A DNA stretch of 64,000 nucleotides from DASYDU01 sp050248495 (GCA_050248495.1 JBFWSG010000008.1:85046-149045), one strand, 5' to 3'; shown: positions 37,868-47,196, counted from the stretch's first letter. Notes: generated by a model from the letters alone, not told the origin. A program made the numbers and translations.

Positions 37868-38010
37868 TTGACCTTGGCCTGTGCGTGTGTCGGCCAGGCT
37901 TTGGCTCCGCTGGGATCGCCAGGACGTATCTTGGCTGCGCCGCTTGAAATTGGCGGAGAACGTCTCGAAAATGGAACGGCTGCATCCAATTTCGATTTGG
38001 GGGAAACGCG

Positions 38011-39015
38011 ATGGCTATCGGTAAATTCTGGTACCTCCCAGTGCTGACATTGGCTTGGATGGTCTCGATCCACGACAGCGCTGCTGCCGATCCTGCTGCT
38101 CAGGAAAAAATCGGGCGCCCCGTGCGAGTTGTCAGCCTCAGCTGCCGCGCGCAACCCATGCGGGACGTGCTGAGCGTCGTCGATGCAGAGGGGGCTAGAG
38201 GGGCGGATCTGGTTGTCTTGCCAGAAACTTGGCGCGGACAGAATGACCACACTCGGGAGACCCTGCAGGGACCAACGCTCCGCGAGCTCGGCAAACTCGC
38301 CAAAGAGCACCAGATGTACATCGTCAGTCCGATCGATCGGATCGACGGCGCCGAACGCATGAATAGCGCGGTGTTGCTCGATCGAAACGGCCAGGTGGCG
38401 GGCATCTACGACAAAGTGTTTCCCTATTGGTCGGAGCTGGATTATTCGCAGCCCGTGAAAATTGCCAAAGACGTTCCCGTATTCGACACCGATTTCGGGC
38501 GTCTCGGGATCGCCATCTGCTTTGATGTCAACTTTCCGGAAGTTTGGCAGGCGCTGGCGGATCAGGGGGCGGAATTGGTCGTCTGGCCGAGCGCGTACTC
38601 CGCCGGCTCGTCATTGCAGGCCCATGCGATCAATCACCACTACTACATTGTCTCGTCAACGCATCTTGGCGATTGTCAGGTGTTCGACATCACCGGCGAG
38701 AAAATCCTCGACGAACGCGGCGACGGCATCCACGTCAGCCGCATTACGCTCGACCTCGATCGCGGCATTTATCACGACAATTTCAACGGCCCGGGAAGAG
38801 ACAATCTGCTGAAGGAACGGGGGGACGACGTCGAACTCGAGAAAACTCTCGAGCGCGAGCAATGGTACGTGCTGCGGGCCAAGCGGCCTGGGGTCAGCGC
38901 CCGGAAGCTGGCGGAATTCTATGGAATGGAAGAACTGCGCGACTATGTTGAGCGCAGTCGAAGGGAGCTTAACAAGCGTCGCGGCGCGCCGGTCGAGCCT
39001 TTGGCACACGACTGA
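38011..39015 (+). CDS. Secreted carbon-nitrogen hydrolase (nitrilase superfamily)
   Basis: 334 residues; GGGGGA seven bases before the ATG; signal peptide about 1-26. The Glu-Lys-Cys triad of the nitrilase superfamily is present: LPETW (Glu ~72), YDKVFPYW (Lys ~135) and AICFDVNFPE (Cys ~170). These enzymes hydrolyse amides, carbamoyl groups or nitriles; most are cytosolic, so the export signal is a planctomycete-typical variation. The C-terminal ~60 residues extend beyond the core domain as a charged, mostly helical tail. The substrate is unknown. Confidence 0.88.
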   Translation: MAIGKFWYLPVLTLAWMVSIHDSAAADPAAQEKIGRPVRVVSLSCRAQPMRDVLSVVDAEGARGADLVVLPETWRGQNDHTRETLQGPTLRELGKLAKEHQMYIVSPIDRIDGAERMNSAVLLDRNGQVAGIYDKVFPYWSELDYSQPVKIAKDVPVFDTDFGRLGIAICFDVNFPEVWQALADQGAELVVWPSAYSAGSSLQAHAINHHYYIVSSTHLGDCQVFDITGEKILDERGDGIHVSRITLDLDRGIYHDNFNGPGRDNLLKERGDDVELEKTLEREQWYVLRAKRPGVSARKLAEFYGMEELRDYVERSRRELNKRRGAPVEPLAHD

Positions 39016-39093
39016 ATAGCGACGGACCAGGGCATTCGCCGCCGAGTTCGTTGACGGACTGCGCGGCTTGACGGACAGCGCAACCAGGGCAGT

Positions 39094-40374
39094 TCATTTG
39101 TGCCTGATGGTTCCCGTCTCGTCGGTCGCCGCGACCGTGGAAGCGGACAGCGTATGCCGTGCCCGCTGCAAGAGCGCAGCACTCTCCGCCGTGCCGCGGA
39201 TCAACTTGGGAAAGCAGTGCAGGTAGATCGTTTCGGGAGGAAGCCCGGCACTGAACAGCTCAGGCTTCCAGGTCAGATCGCCAAGCTCCTCAAAAGCCCA
39301 AATGGTTCGCGGCCCGCGGACGCTCCAATTTCCGTCCGGCGTTGCCGACCAAACAGGCGACACCGAAAGGTTCCACGACCGCGCAAAGTCTGCCGGCCGG
39401 GTCTGCTCCAAATCCGCAGCAAACGCCACCGTGAGCGGGTCGCTTCGGCGAGTCGGTGCGGGTACGGCGCCGATGAATTGAATTTCCCCCGACTGGCGAT
39501 GGGCCAGCTCTTCGAGCAATTTGAAATAGTCGAGGGGCTGCCCCTGTGAATTGCCATAGCTCAAGTTCAGGCTCGGATCGTGAACGCTGAGGATGGACTG
39601 CGGAGGTCCCGTGGGATCTGCAGCTTGGATGCGGACCAAATTGACCGCGTAAGTGAACGCTTCGCTCGGTCCGCTCGTCGAGGAGATGCCGACCTCGAGA
39701 CAATGGGCTTCGAATCCCGCCCACGCACACAGTCGCTGAAACAATTCGGCGGCTTCCCCAGAGACCACTCCGCCGCGGGCCCGATCGAAGAAGTCGTAAG
39801 CGTCGGCGAGCGAAGCCTCGCCGTCGACAACTTTTTGCACCATGTTTGCGCCGGCACGATGCGCTGCGAAAGCAGGTCCATCCGCAAACGCCGTGTGCCG
39901 ATGCGAAAACTCGCGGAGCCGGATGACCTTGTCCCAATCGCTGAGCTTGGCGAAGGCGCCACTTGCCGGGTTGAGCTCGGGATACTCCGCGTAAATTCGC
40001 GTGGCAAGCCGATCGGCGGCGGGCGGGCTGGACTCCGTCCGCTTCGTGCTCGGCAGATTGGCTACGGTCGGCGCTTTGACTACCGTCGGCGCTTTGGCCG
40101 GCAATCGTGTATTAGCTGCTAACGCCTTGGTGGGAGCAATTGGATCCGTTGCTGCTTTGTGCTCGTGACCAAGCGAGTGCTTAGGCTGTTCTTTACCAGC
40201 GGCTGCCACTGAGGGAGGAGCGGTAGCATTCTGGGAAGTTGGCTTCTGCATGAACATAAGACCTAACAGCACGATCGCGGCAACAATGCAACAGACAGTC
40301 ACCGGGGGCGAACTGGTATGTTCGGGCAGCTTGTCAAGGAACTCCCGCACTCGGCGGCAAAATTCATCGATCAT
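39094..40374 (-). CDS. Membrane-anchored protein with degenerate transglutaminase-like domain
   Basis: 426 residues. One membrane segment (VTVCCIVAAIVLLGLMFM, ~25-42) is followed by an Ala/Pro/Lys-rich linker to about residue 120 and a globular domain. Residues ~200-262 resemble the transglutaminase core: GVVSGEAAELFQRLCAWAGF aligns with the usual G-x-C helix, followed by a strand and SVHDPSLN in place of the DP motif. The catalytic Cys position is Val/Ser, and the strand that normally carries His reads FTYAVNLVRI, so two triad residues seem to be missing. If correct, it is a non-catalytic member, perhaps binding rather than cleaving. The match is by eye only; otherwise I would call it a hypothetical protein. 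Confidence 0.55.
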   Translation of the reverse strand: MIDEFCRRVREFLDKLPEHTSSPPVTVCCIVAAIVLLGLMFMQKPTSQNATAPPSVAAAGKEQPKHSLGHEHKAATDPIAPTKALAANTRLPAKAPTVVKAPTVANLPSTKRTESSPPAADRLATRIYAEYPELNPASGAFAKLSDWDKVIRLREFSHRHTAFADGPAFAAHRAGANMVQKVVDGEASLADAYDFFDRARGGVVSGEAAELFQRLCAWAGFEAHCLEVGISSTSGPSEAFTYAVNLVRIQAADPTGPPQSILSVHDPSLNLSYGNSQGQPLDYFKLLEELAHRQSGEIQFIGAVPAPTRRSDPLTVAFAADLEQTRPADFARSWNLSVSPVWSATPDGNWSVRGPRTIWAFEELGDLTWKPELFSAGLPPETIYLHCFPKLIRGTAESAALLQRARHTLSASTVAATDETGTIRHK

Positions 40375-40587
40375 TGGTTATTCGATTCTCACACAACGCA
40401 AAGCGATCGCCTGATCCGCCGATACCGCCCCCCAATATACTTAATGCGTGTCCGGGATTCCCCGCCATGAAGTTTTTCGCTGGTAGTGGAGACGTTTCTC
40501 CAAGCATTTCAACCGGCGTCGCATCGGTCTTTGGTCAATGATCGTAAAAACTCGTCGCGGCAAATCGGCCGGTTTGCGTCGCTTTGC

Positions 40588-40596
40588 TGGTATACT
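40588..40596 (+). promoter_or_regulatory. Extended -10 promoter candidate for the ThuA-like gene
   Basis: TGGTATACT, an extended -10 (TG-n-TATACT), 72 bases before the ATG at 40669. No good -35 lies at 17 bases, as is usual for extended -10 promoters. Confidence 0.4.
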
Positions 40597-40668
40597 CGTC
40601 CCTCCAACGACGAGCAGCTCTGCCGAAAGTTGGCTCCCTCATGTTTGAATTCGATCGGAGTATAGTAG

Positions 40669-41505
40669 ATGCGATTTTCGCGGCTGACCGACCTGTTGTG
40701 CATCCTCGCGGTTTCGTTTGCAACCAGCTCACTACAAGCAGCCAAGCCCGCTACGAGTGACGGCGGGCTCGCGTCGGCGCGGCCAAAGCTGGCGCTAATA
40801 ATCTCTGAATTCGAGTACAAAACGTACGAAACGCTGCCGGCCTTCGCTAAAGCGAATTTCAGCAACGATTTTGAGATTGTTGCGACCACGAATTCTGACG
40901 AGCAACGACAGGAACTTCCGGAAATCAACATCCTGCGGGACGCCGACGTGGCGATTTTGTCGATCTGGCGGCGCACGTTGCCTCCCGATCAGCTTGCCGT
41001 CGTCAAAGATTACGTTGCCGCGGGGAAGCCCATCGTGGCGATACGCTCGGCCTCGCATGCGTTCCAGACCCGCGACGGCACGACTCCCGAGGGAAAGGAG
41101 ACCTGGCCCACATTCGATCGAGACGTCTTGGGATGTCACTACGATGGTCACCATGGCAACTACGCCAAGCAGGGGTTTCCACCCACGCACGTGTGGATCT
41201 TGCCCGAGGTCGCGAGCAATTCACTGTTGTCTGGCATCGACACCGGCGATTTTATCGCTCCTTCCTGGCTGTACAAGCTGCAGCCGCTGAGCGAAGGGGC
41301 CGTGACGCTGATGATGGGACGCGTCGCCGATCGGCAGCCGCACGAGCCTGTCGCCTGGACGTACCACAACAGCCATGGCGGACCAGTTTTCTACACATCG
41401 CTGGGGTCGCCGGACGATTTTGAGTTGCCGCAATTCAGGCGTCTGTTGCGCAACGCGGTCTACTGGGCAGCTGGGAAACCGATTCCCAGTAGTTCGCCCA
41501 ACTGA
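40669..41505 (+). CDS. Secreted ThuA-like domain protein
   Basis: 278 residues with a signal peptide (about 1-24). The core is the ThuA/class I glutamine amidotransferase-like fold (KLALIISEFEYKTYETLPAFA, RDADVAILSIWRR, GKPIVAIRSASHAF). It is followed by the family's HYDGHHGNY and PVAWTYHNSHGGPVFYTSLG segments. ThuA-type proteins are very common secreted proteins in planctomycetes and are linked to sugar (trehalose) utilisation in rhizobia, without a settled reaction. It stands alone, divergent from the transglutaminase-like gene. The stop codon overlaps a 13-base direct repeat. Confidence 0.88.
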   Translation: MRFSRLTDLLCILAVSFATSSLQAAKPATSDGGLASARPKLALIISEFEYKTYETLPAFAKANFSNDFEIVATTNSDEQRQELPEINILRDADVAILSIWRRTLPPDQLAVVKDYVAAGKPIVAIRSASHAFQTRDGTTPEGKETWPTFDRDVLGCHYDGHHGNYAKQGFPPTHVWILPEVASNSLLSGIDTGDFIAPSWLYKLQPLSEGAVTLMMGRVADRQPHEPVAWTYHNSHGGPVFYTSLGSPDDFELPQFRRLLRNAVYWAAGKPIPSSSPN

Positions 41506-41520
41506 TCAGTTCGCCCAACT
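41491..41520. repeat. 13-base direct repeat separated by GATC
   Basis: AGTTCGCCCAACT at 41491-41503 and again at 41508-41520, with GATC between. The first copy includes the end of the ThuA-like gene. It is followed by TAGTCGGCGAGCCG, which resembles the tandem unit at 56078. Confidence 0.7.
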
Positions 41521-42111
41521 AGTCGGCGAGCCGCGTGTCACACCGCGCAGCGAACGTACGGATGCGCGCTTCGACTCTCCGCAGACGCGCGTCGGGGCAG
41601 CCTCCCCCTCATAGTTACGCCGCATCGATCGCGCGGCCGATTTCTTCGCGCCAACATCTCCGGCAATGAGCAAGAAGTTTCACTTCGACATGCGTTTTTT
41701 GGTCGGCCAGAATCGGGGCATTTTTCTTGCAAATAGATAGGTCATCAGTAGTATGAGGCTGTGGTCTCTGAGATTTCGTGATCACGCGCTGATGTTAGTT
41801 CGCCGCATGTTGTTCGGTTCTCGGGGCAGGTTGCCGAGTGGCGTTAAGCGCGATCGGCATAACCGCACAACTGCTTCGCATCTGCGAACGGAAGTATGAG
41901 AAGCTCAGGGCAAGGTTGGTAGTGTATTAACCATTGACAGGTGATTTGAACTCGAGTTCGGAGGTCTCTGATTTAGTTGAGGACGGAGTTGGGTCCACAG
42001 CGGGAGGGGGTGCCCAGCACGGCAACACTTGACTGGTTTGAATTGTTTTTTTCCTCAAGTAAGGGATGGTTGACCTACTGTATTGCAGCAACGATTGGAG
42101 AAAGAACTGTC
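41506..42111. other. Gene-free stretch before a PEP-CTERM gene
   Basis: 606 bases with no supportable gene. It contains the second copy of the 13-base repeat at its left end and AT-richer sequence from about 41690. A ribosome site (GGAGAAAG) sits just before 42112. I see no clear promoter. Confidence 0.5.
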
Positions 42112-42849
42112 ATGAGCTTTAGCAAGTTTCATATGCGTCGCGCTGGGGTTTGCGCGGCATTGTTGTGCACGATGGCGACTGTGGCTCAAGCCACGTCGTA
42201 CACCTTTAACTTTTCCCCTGATCACGATTATCCGGCCGGCGCGCTGTCGATCGGCGACACGTTGGCTCAAGTCACTTCGGTCTATGAGCCGCTCTATGGA
42301 ATCAAAATCCAAGAGCCGAATAACGGCTGGAACATCTCGCAGCTCGGCGGCTGCTGTGGCGGCGCCAATTGGTTGAACGTTGGTTACGCGCCCGAAGGCC
42401 GGTTGCACTGGTTTGTCAATGCGGCCCCGGGATCTTACTTTCCCGCAGGCACGACGATCAGCGTCGACTGGAACGGCAGCGACGGTGGTCCGGCAACTCT
42501 AAAGGCGTATGGCGGCACGATCTCGACGGACAAGACCATCGCCACGATTGCGAATGCCAATGACGGCACGGCCTTTGGTGGAATCGTCGGCTCCACGTCC
42601 ATCGGTCCTGGATTGGGCGGTGGCACGCTAACCCTGGTGCTGCCGGCCGACGCCAAGTCGTTCACGGTTCACCAATCGATGTTGAACAGCAGCACCTTCG
42701 TCACGGGATTTCTTGACGGCGAGAATCTCGCACCGAATGCGGCTGTCAATGGGCTTCGCCTGTCGGTAGTTCCGGAGCCGGCAACTGCCGCCAGCCTGGC
42801 CGGATTGGCCGTCATGCTGCCACTTGCGGGCCGTCGACGTCGCGCCTAG
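42112..42849 (+). CDS. PEP-CTERM sorting domain protein
   Basis: 245 residues from the ATG at 42112 (GGAGAAAG eight bases upstream); the longer frame has no protein character. Signal peptide about 1-28 (AALLCTMATVAQA). The body (YTFNFSPDHDYPAGALSIGDTLAQ, SVDWNGSDGGPATLKAYGGT) is probably a beta-sandwich. The C-terminus is the sorting signal VPEPATAASLAGLAVMLPLAG followed by RRRR. The protein resembles the repeat units of the larger PEP-CTERM proteins at 45445 and 56428 in organisation (DFxxD, GxLxxG, VHxxM-type segments) but is shorter and lacks dockerin repeats. Ends in a strong palindromic terminator. Confidence 0.85.
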   Translation: MSFSKFHMRRAGVCAALLCTMATVAQATSYTFNFSPDHDYPAGALSIGDTLAQVTSVYEPLYGIKIQEPNNGWNISQLGGCCGGANWLNVGYAPEGRLHWFVNAAPGSYFPAGTTISVDWNGSDGGPATLKAYGGTISTDKTIATIANANDGTAFGGIVGSTSIGPGLGGGTLTLVLPADAKSFTVHQSMLNSSTFVTGFLDGENLAPNAAVNGLRLSVVPEPATAASLAGLAVMLPLAGRRRRA

Positions 42850-42883
42850 CCGCGAGTTGACGCAAATATTGATTTCAGAGGGC

Positions 42884-42917
42884 GCCAAGGCCGCACGGAA
42901 TTCCGTGCGGCCTTGGC
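42884..42917 (+). terminator. Perfect 34-base palindrome, probable terminator
   Basis: Two 17-base arms (42884-42900 and 42901-42917) are exact complements with no spacer, centred on GGAATTCC. It lies 35 bases after the stop of the PEP-CTERM gene and is followed by ATTCTATGTT. A T-tract is poor, but the stem is very stable. Confidence 0.65.
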
Positions 42918-43541
42918 CATTCTATGTTAATATGATTGGTGTCAGGCGACGTTGAAGTCAGGGGCAGTTTGTGATTGGTTTTGAGACTTGCTTGCGGAAG
43001 CGATTGCGCGCTGCAATCTGCTGTCGGTTCAGCTCATTTCGAGCTGACTCGTTCTACGGACGCCGTCGCCACCATCGATCTCCGTTCGATTCTTGCTCTC
43101 GGCGATCTGTGCCAGACTCGGCTCGCACATCCCAATCCGGGATCTGCAATTCCCAATCTATCGCTCCGACTTTGCCGCTCGAATTGAAGTCCGTGGACGT
43201 TCTGGGTTTCGCCCGGCCGCGCTCTGGCGATTCAACAATTTCTCCGCAAGCGACTGCGCGCCTGCCGTCCACAATCGAATCGATTTCGGAGGATGCGGAG
43301 AGAGCAGTGTCGACACAACCCGTCAACTTCTGCTCATCGCGGGCAACCAAGACGGATGTCGTGATTCGATCGAGCGAACAAGTTGACGTTCAATATCAAT
43401 ATACAAATGTTACTCACCTGCCCGTGGGCCAAGTCCGCCGCTGCGAATTGCAAACGGGGCTGCATCCAAGCGCGGCGAGGGAGCGGCGAAAAAACTCTAT
43501 CCGCCGATCGGTTCGCGTTCGAAAGCCCGCAATTCACGCGA

Positions 43542-43589
43542 GAATTCAGCGACAAAAAGCTACGCACGCTGACAAAAATCTCCTATGGG
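43542..43589 (+). repeat. 48-base element, copy 1 (upstream of DUF1559 gene)
   Basis: Contains AAAAAGCTACGCACGCTGAC and ATCTCCTATGGG. It aligns with 56110-56157 over its whole length with scattered mismatches. It lies 160 bases before the DUF1559 start. Confidence 0.5.
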
Positions 43590-43749
43590 ATTTGTGAGCA
43601 GCAAAATAGAATTTCAAAAGTTGAATGCTTCGCGCTGTCGGAGAGGCATGTCAGTTGAGCGAGGTGCCTCGGCAATCATTCCACGGCGATGATGCTTCGG
43701 CTTCTCAGGCATGAACAACTGATCATTATCTGAAGGGAAGGAAAGTCCC

Positions 43750-44787
43750 ATGCGTTTTTCATGCAAGCCAAATTCGATCTTGTCGTCCAGGCTGCGCGGC
43801 TGGCGCGCCGCCTTTACGCTGGTCGAGTTGCTGGTGGTGATTGCCATAATCGGTATTCTGGTCGCGCTTTTGTTGCCCGCGATTCAGGCGGCGCGCGAGG
43901 CCGCTCGTCGCACACAGTGCAGCAACAATTCGAAGAATATCGGGCTCGGTTGCCTGAATCACGTCAACACCAAGAAGTATTTCCCCTACAGCTGGTTCGA
44001 TGACAATTTTAACGTCGACTCCTTCGGCAAGAGTTGGACGACTGCCTTGCTACCCTACCTGGAAGACAAAGCCCTCCAGGACCTCGTCGATCCGGATAAA
44101 CCCAACGACTACGTCGGCAACGGCCACGACCACTTGCTAGCTCAAAAGACGGTCCTCCCCTTGTTGATTTGCCCGAGCGCTGGATCTCAGCAGTTGGTCA
44201 CGATCGGCCCGGACCCTTCGAATCAGGTGCAGACGGCAGTGACGAACTACTTGGGATGCTCCGGCAGCAACTGGGAAGGCGGCTGGACGACCGATGGCAC
44301 CGGCAACCCGTGGGGCTATCCGTCGCCGGCAGGCCGCTTCAAAGGCGCTACGCACGGCGGTGCGTTCGGCAACGGAGTGATTTGGATGGGATGCGTTGCC
44401 ACGATCGACTGGTCGCGCGAATTAGGGATCGAAGAGCGGAAGCAAAAATCGCGGACCGAGATTCGTCAAATCACCGATGGGACGACGCATACCTTTGTCG
44501 TTGGCGAGGCCGTCGACGAGTGGGCCAATGCCCGGTGGTGGTTCTACGGGAACTATTCCTATGGCACGTGTGCCATGCCTCCCAACTACCACAAGCCGGG
44601 CGTCGACCCCGTGACGAATGCCGGCGACTGGCCGAACACCTGGGGCTTTCATAGCAAGCATCCAGGCGGCGTCAACATGACGATGTGCGACGGCAGCGTG
44701 CAGTTCATTAACGAAGACATCGACCTGCAAACGTACCGCAACCTGGCGCAGATCGACGACGGCCAAATCGCCAACGTGAACAACTAA
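43750..44787 (+). CDS. DUF1559 domain protein with type IV pilin-like N-terminus
   Basis: 345 residues, GGAAGGAAAG just before the ATG. The prepilin motif AFTLVELLVVIAIIGILVA leads into LLLPAIQAAREAARRTQCSNNSKNIGLG, the DUF1559 hallmark, and the C-terminal CDGSVQFINEDIDLQTYRNLA segment is intact. Paralogous to the gene at 19296. Probably inserted in the inner membrane by the pilin-like helix with the globular part outside; the biological role of the family is unknown. It is followed after 138 bases by a small lipoprotein gene and then a PEP-CTERM/dockerin gene, mirroring the module at 15.7-20.8 kb. Confidence 0.93.
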   Translation: MRFSCKPNSILSSRLRGWRAAFTLVELLVVIAIIGILVALLLPAIQAAREAARRTQCSNNSKNIGLGCLNHVNTKKYFPYSWFDDNFNVDSFGKSWTTALLPYLEDKALQDLVDPDKPNDYVGNGHDHLLAQKTVLPLLICPSAGSQQLVTIGPDPSNQVQTAVTNYLGCSGSNWEGGWTTDGTGNPWGYPSPAGRFKGATHGGAFGNGVIWMGCVATIDWSRELGIEERKQKSRTEIRQITDGTTHTFVVGEAVDEWANARWWFYGNYSYGTCAMPPNYHKPGVDPVTNAGDWPNTWGFHSKHPGGVNMTMCDGSVQFINEDIDLQTYRNLAQIDDGQIANVNN

Positions 44788-44925
44788 CTGTTGTGGCCCG
44801 CTTTGGTCATTGGAAACATGATTTGAGATTGGATTTTGTCGACACACCTTTCCAATAAGAGTAATTGCTTGGCCAGCGCTATCGTGGGAGCCGTGGGTTT
44901 GCGTGCGGAGCAGGAACGTGCGGGC

Positions 44926-45381
44926 ATGCGTTTTGAGCGCCTGCTGGTAACCTCATTGTGCTTCGCTTCGCTCACATCCTTGGCTGTGCTTGTGGGCTGC
45001 GGCAGCAAAAGCGATATGGCGCCCGTCCAAGGCTTAGTCACCGTCGACGGCAAACCGGTTGCCGGCGCCCAAGTCTTGTTTGTCTCATCGAATCACCGGC
45101 CGGCGGCTGGCGAAACGGACGCCGAGGGTCGATACGTTTTGTCGACCTTCGAGACGGGTGACGGCGCCTCAATCGGCACCTACGCAGTTACGGTCACGGC
45201 ACGTCCGACGATTCGCGTGAGCGCTGCCGGCTCGGTTGGACCTCCGACCGGTCGTCAGGCCGTCCAGCATGGGGCGAAGTCTCCGGTACCTTTGAAGTAC
45301 TCCGACGCCGCCAACCCCTTGATCTCCGTCGAAGTGAAACCAGGCGACAACGATATTCCACTTGAACTCAAGCAGAATTGA
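44926..45381 (+). CDS. Small lipoprotein with carboxypeptidase regulatory-like fold
   Basis: 151 residues from the ATG at 44926, which is followed directly by a lipoprotein signal (LAVLVGC, Cys ~25); an open frame 30 codons longer adds no export features. The mature part has VQGLVTVDGKPVAGAQVLFVS and GDGASIGTYAVTVTA, the beta-sandwich pattern also seen in the lipoprotein at 20333. It lies between a DUF1559 gene and a PEP-CTERM/dockerin gene. It is probably an outer-face envelope protein; function unknown. Confidence 0.85.
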   Translation: MRFERLLVTSLCFASLTSLAVLVGCGSKSDMAPVQGLVTVDGKPVAGAQVLFVSSNHRPAAGETDAEGRYVLSTFETGDGASIGTYAVTVTARPTIRVSAAGSVGPPTGRQAVQHGAKSPVPLKYSDAANPLISVEVKPGDNDIPLELKQN

Positions 45382-45444
45382 CTCTCGGAAACTTTCGAGT
45401 GCAGGGTAGCACCTCGCGCTGCACGATCGGCAAGGACATTGAAC

Positions 45445-47037
45445 ATGAACAGCCCTCTTGAACGACATCTATCCGTTTGTTTTGGCATCGGCAGCCTCTG
45501 CTTGTTGGCAATTACAAACGTGTCGCTGGCGACAGTTTACGACTTCAAAGCGGACGGACAGGAATACGCAGGAAACATTCTCGGTCAGAATCCGCTCTTC
45601 ACTCCCGGCGGCGTCCGTTCGCTGCCCGAGTTCAACAATCTCTACCGAACCAGCAATGGGCTGATCCAGGACGAATTTGAAGTCGGAGCGGGAGATCGCG
45701 CCAGCTTCCGCACGCAGAATGGTTCCTATTTTGCCTGGGAGAACTTCGCTCCCACGATCTCCAGCTGGGTCAATGCCCGCGACGGCTTCAAGTTTCCCGC
45801 CGGATCGGCGGTGGGGGGAGATTTTTCCGGCGCACAAGCCGGTGAGGTCGTTAAGTTTCGCGCCTATAGCTTTCCGATCGGCACCGGGCTCTATTCCGAA
45901 ATGGACAACTTGCCGTTTGTCGCTGAAACGTCGGCCACCGTAGTAACTAGTGGAGAGACGATGTCATTTCGTTTCGATTCGCTGCCGGCGGACGCGCGTT
46001 CTTTCGCTGCCTTCCGTAGTGGACCCGGCGGCGGTTACATCACTTCGTCTTTCGGCATCAATACCACGAAGATCGAGCTGTCGACGGTCGCCGACGTTTC
46101 CCCGCCACCTTTCCCGCACTCACCGACGCAGTTCGATTTTGCCGACGTCGGCACCAGCTATCCGCTAGGTGCGATCAGCACCAGTGACTCCGGCCAGGCC
46201 GGCCTGGATAAAGTGAATGCTGCCCACTCTTCCAGCCTCGGCTATCACGATGAAGAGTTCATCATCGGCCACCCCACCGACACCGATCCCGTGCGTAGCT
46301 TTGGCGTTGGCGGGTCATCAACGGCGGGCTTTCCCGATCGATATCTCACGCTTCAAGGCTCGGAGGACCACGTCAATTTCTGGGTGAATGCCAAGGACGG
46401 CTTCATGTTTCCGCAGGACGGGGCAATCGGCGTTGGACAATACAATCCCAATTGGACCGGTTTCAACAACGGCGGCAATCCTGTCGAAGTCATCATTCGC
46501 GCCTACGCGGAACCAATCCAGACAGGTTCGTTTGCGGAACTCGCGGGGTTGACGCTGGTCGGCGAAGCAAAAGGCACAGGCGTTGGCACGTTCAACACCC
46601 CGCCTCTGCTCGAGCTGATGGCCAACGCCCGATCGTTCACAGTGCACACTGGCGACGGCAATGGGAACTTCCATTCATTTTTCAATTCCAGCCTGAACTC
46701 GTACTCCTGGACGACGCTCAATCAGATTTTTGTCGATACGGTTCCCGACACCGAGGTTGGCCTGGCCGGCGACTACAATGGCGACAACGTGGTGAATGCC
46801 GCGGATTACACGATTTGGCGTGACACGCTCAACTCGACCACTGATCTGCGGGCAGACGGCGACGACAGCGGTTCCGTCAACCAAGCCGACTACGATATTT
46901 GGAAATCGCACTTCGGTGAGACGAGCGGCGCGGGCGCTCTGACGGCGTCCGGCGCGGTTCCGGAGCCCAGCATTGTGTGGACCGTCGCGATGGCGGCCGT
47001 TGCATCGTCACTTTCGCTGCGGTTGCGTAAGGTTTAG
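45445..47037 (+). CDS. PEP-CTERM protein with two homologous halves and dockerin-like repeats
   Basis: 530 residues from the ATG at 45445 (AAGGA nine bases before). Signal peptide about 1-31. Two similar halves follow: ~32-225 (YDFKADGQEYAGNILG, WVNARDGFKFPAGSAVGG) and ~230-430 (FDFADVGTSYP, WVNAKDGFMFPQDGAIGV, HTGDGNGNF). Then come two dockerin-type EF-hand repeats (GDYNGDNVVNAADYTIWRD, DDSGSVNQADYDIWKSHFG) and the sorting signal VPEPSIVWTVAMAAVASSLS with basic end. It is the single-copy relative of the fused double gene at 56428; in the first 29 residues of the mature part 24 are identical to that gene's first unit. Expected at the cell surface via exosortase. Function unknown. Confidence 0.88.
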   Translation: MNSPLERHLSVCFGIGSLCLLAITNVSLATVYDFKADGQEYAGNILGQNPLFTPGGVRSLPEFNNLYRTSNGLIQDEFEVGAGDRASFRTQNGSYFAWENFAPTISSWVNARDGFKFPAGSAVGGDFSGAQAGEVVKFRAYSFPIGTGLYSEMDNLPFVAETSATVVTSGETMSFRFDSLPADARSFAAFRSGPGGGYITSSFGINTTKIELSTVADVSPPPFPHSPTQFDFADVGTSYPLGAISTSDSGQAGLDKVNAAHSSSLGYHDEEFIIGHPTDTDPVRSFGVGGSSTAGFPDRYLTLQGSEDHVNFWVNAKDGFMFPQDGAIGVGQYNPNWTGFNNGGNPVEVIIRAYAEPIQTGSFAELAGLTLVGEAKGTGVGTFNTPPLLELMANARSFTVHTGDGNGNFHSFFNSSLNSYSWTTLNQIFVDTVPDTEVGLAGDYNGDNVVNAADYTIWRDTLNSTTDLRADGDDSGSVNQADYDIWKSHFGETSGAGALTASGAVPEPSIVWTVAMAAVASSLSLRLRKV

Positions 47038-47196
47038 TAGTTGGCAATCGGCATTTGCGCCGCCGGATTTCGAGCGCTCGCAGCTGAAATTGGCATCCGC
47101 AAAATTGGCCAGTCGCCCCTCTGGTAAACTGCATTGCGCGAATCAGCGTGTGGTGCACGTCTCCGGATGGCACCAATCTCAGAGCAGTCACCTCCG

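Larger units (their letters stand above)
42850..43749. other. 900-base intergenic region
   Basis: Open frames are present (one of 208 codons at 42971-43597) but they are Arg/Ser-rich, lack a ribosome site and match no family, so I treat the region as non-coding. It contains the terminator palindrome at 42884, a 48-base element shared with 56110, and GGAAGGAAAG just before the DUF1559 start at 43750. Confidence 0.55.

Noticed and set aside
42971..43597. 208-codon open frame in the 900-base intergenic region
   Set aside because: Arg/Ser-rich, no ribosome site, no recognisable family, and it runs through the 48-base repeat.
43542..43680. Cyclic di-GMP (GEMM) riboswitch in the 48-base element region
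   Set aside because: A stretch resembles the first conserved GEMM segment, but the required second half is absent in both copies.
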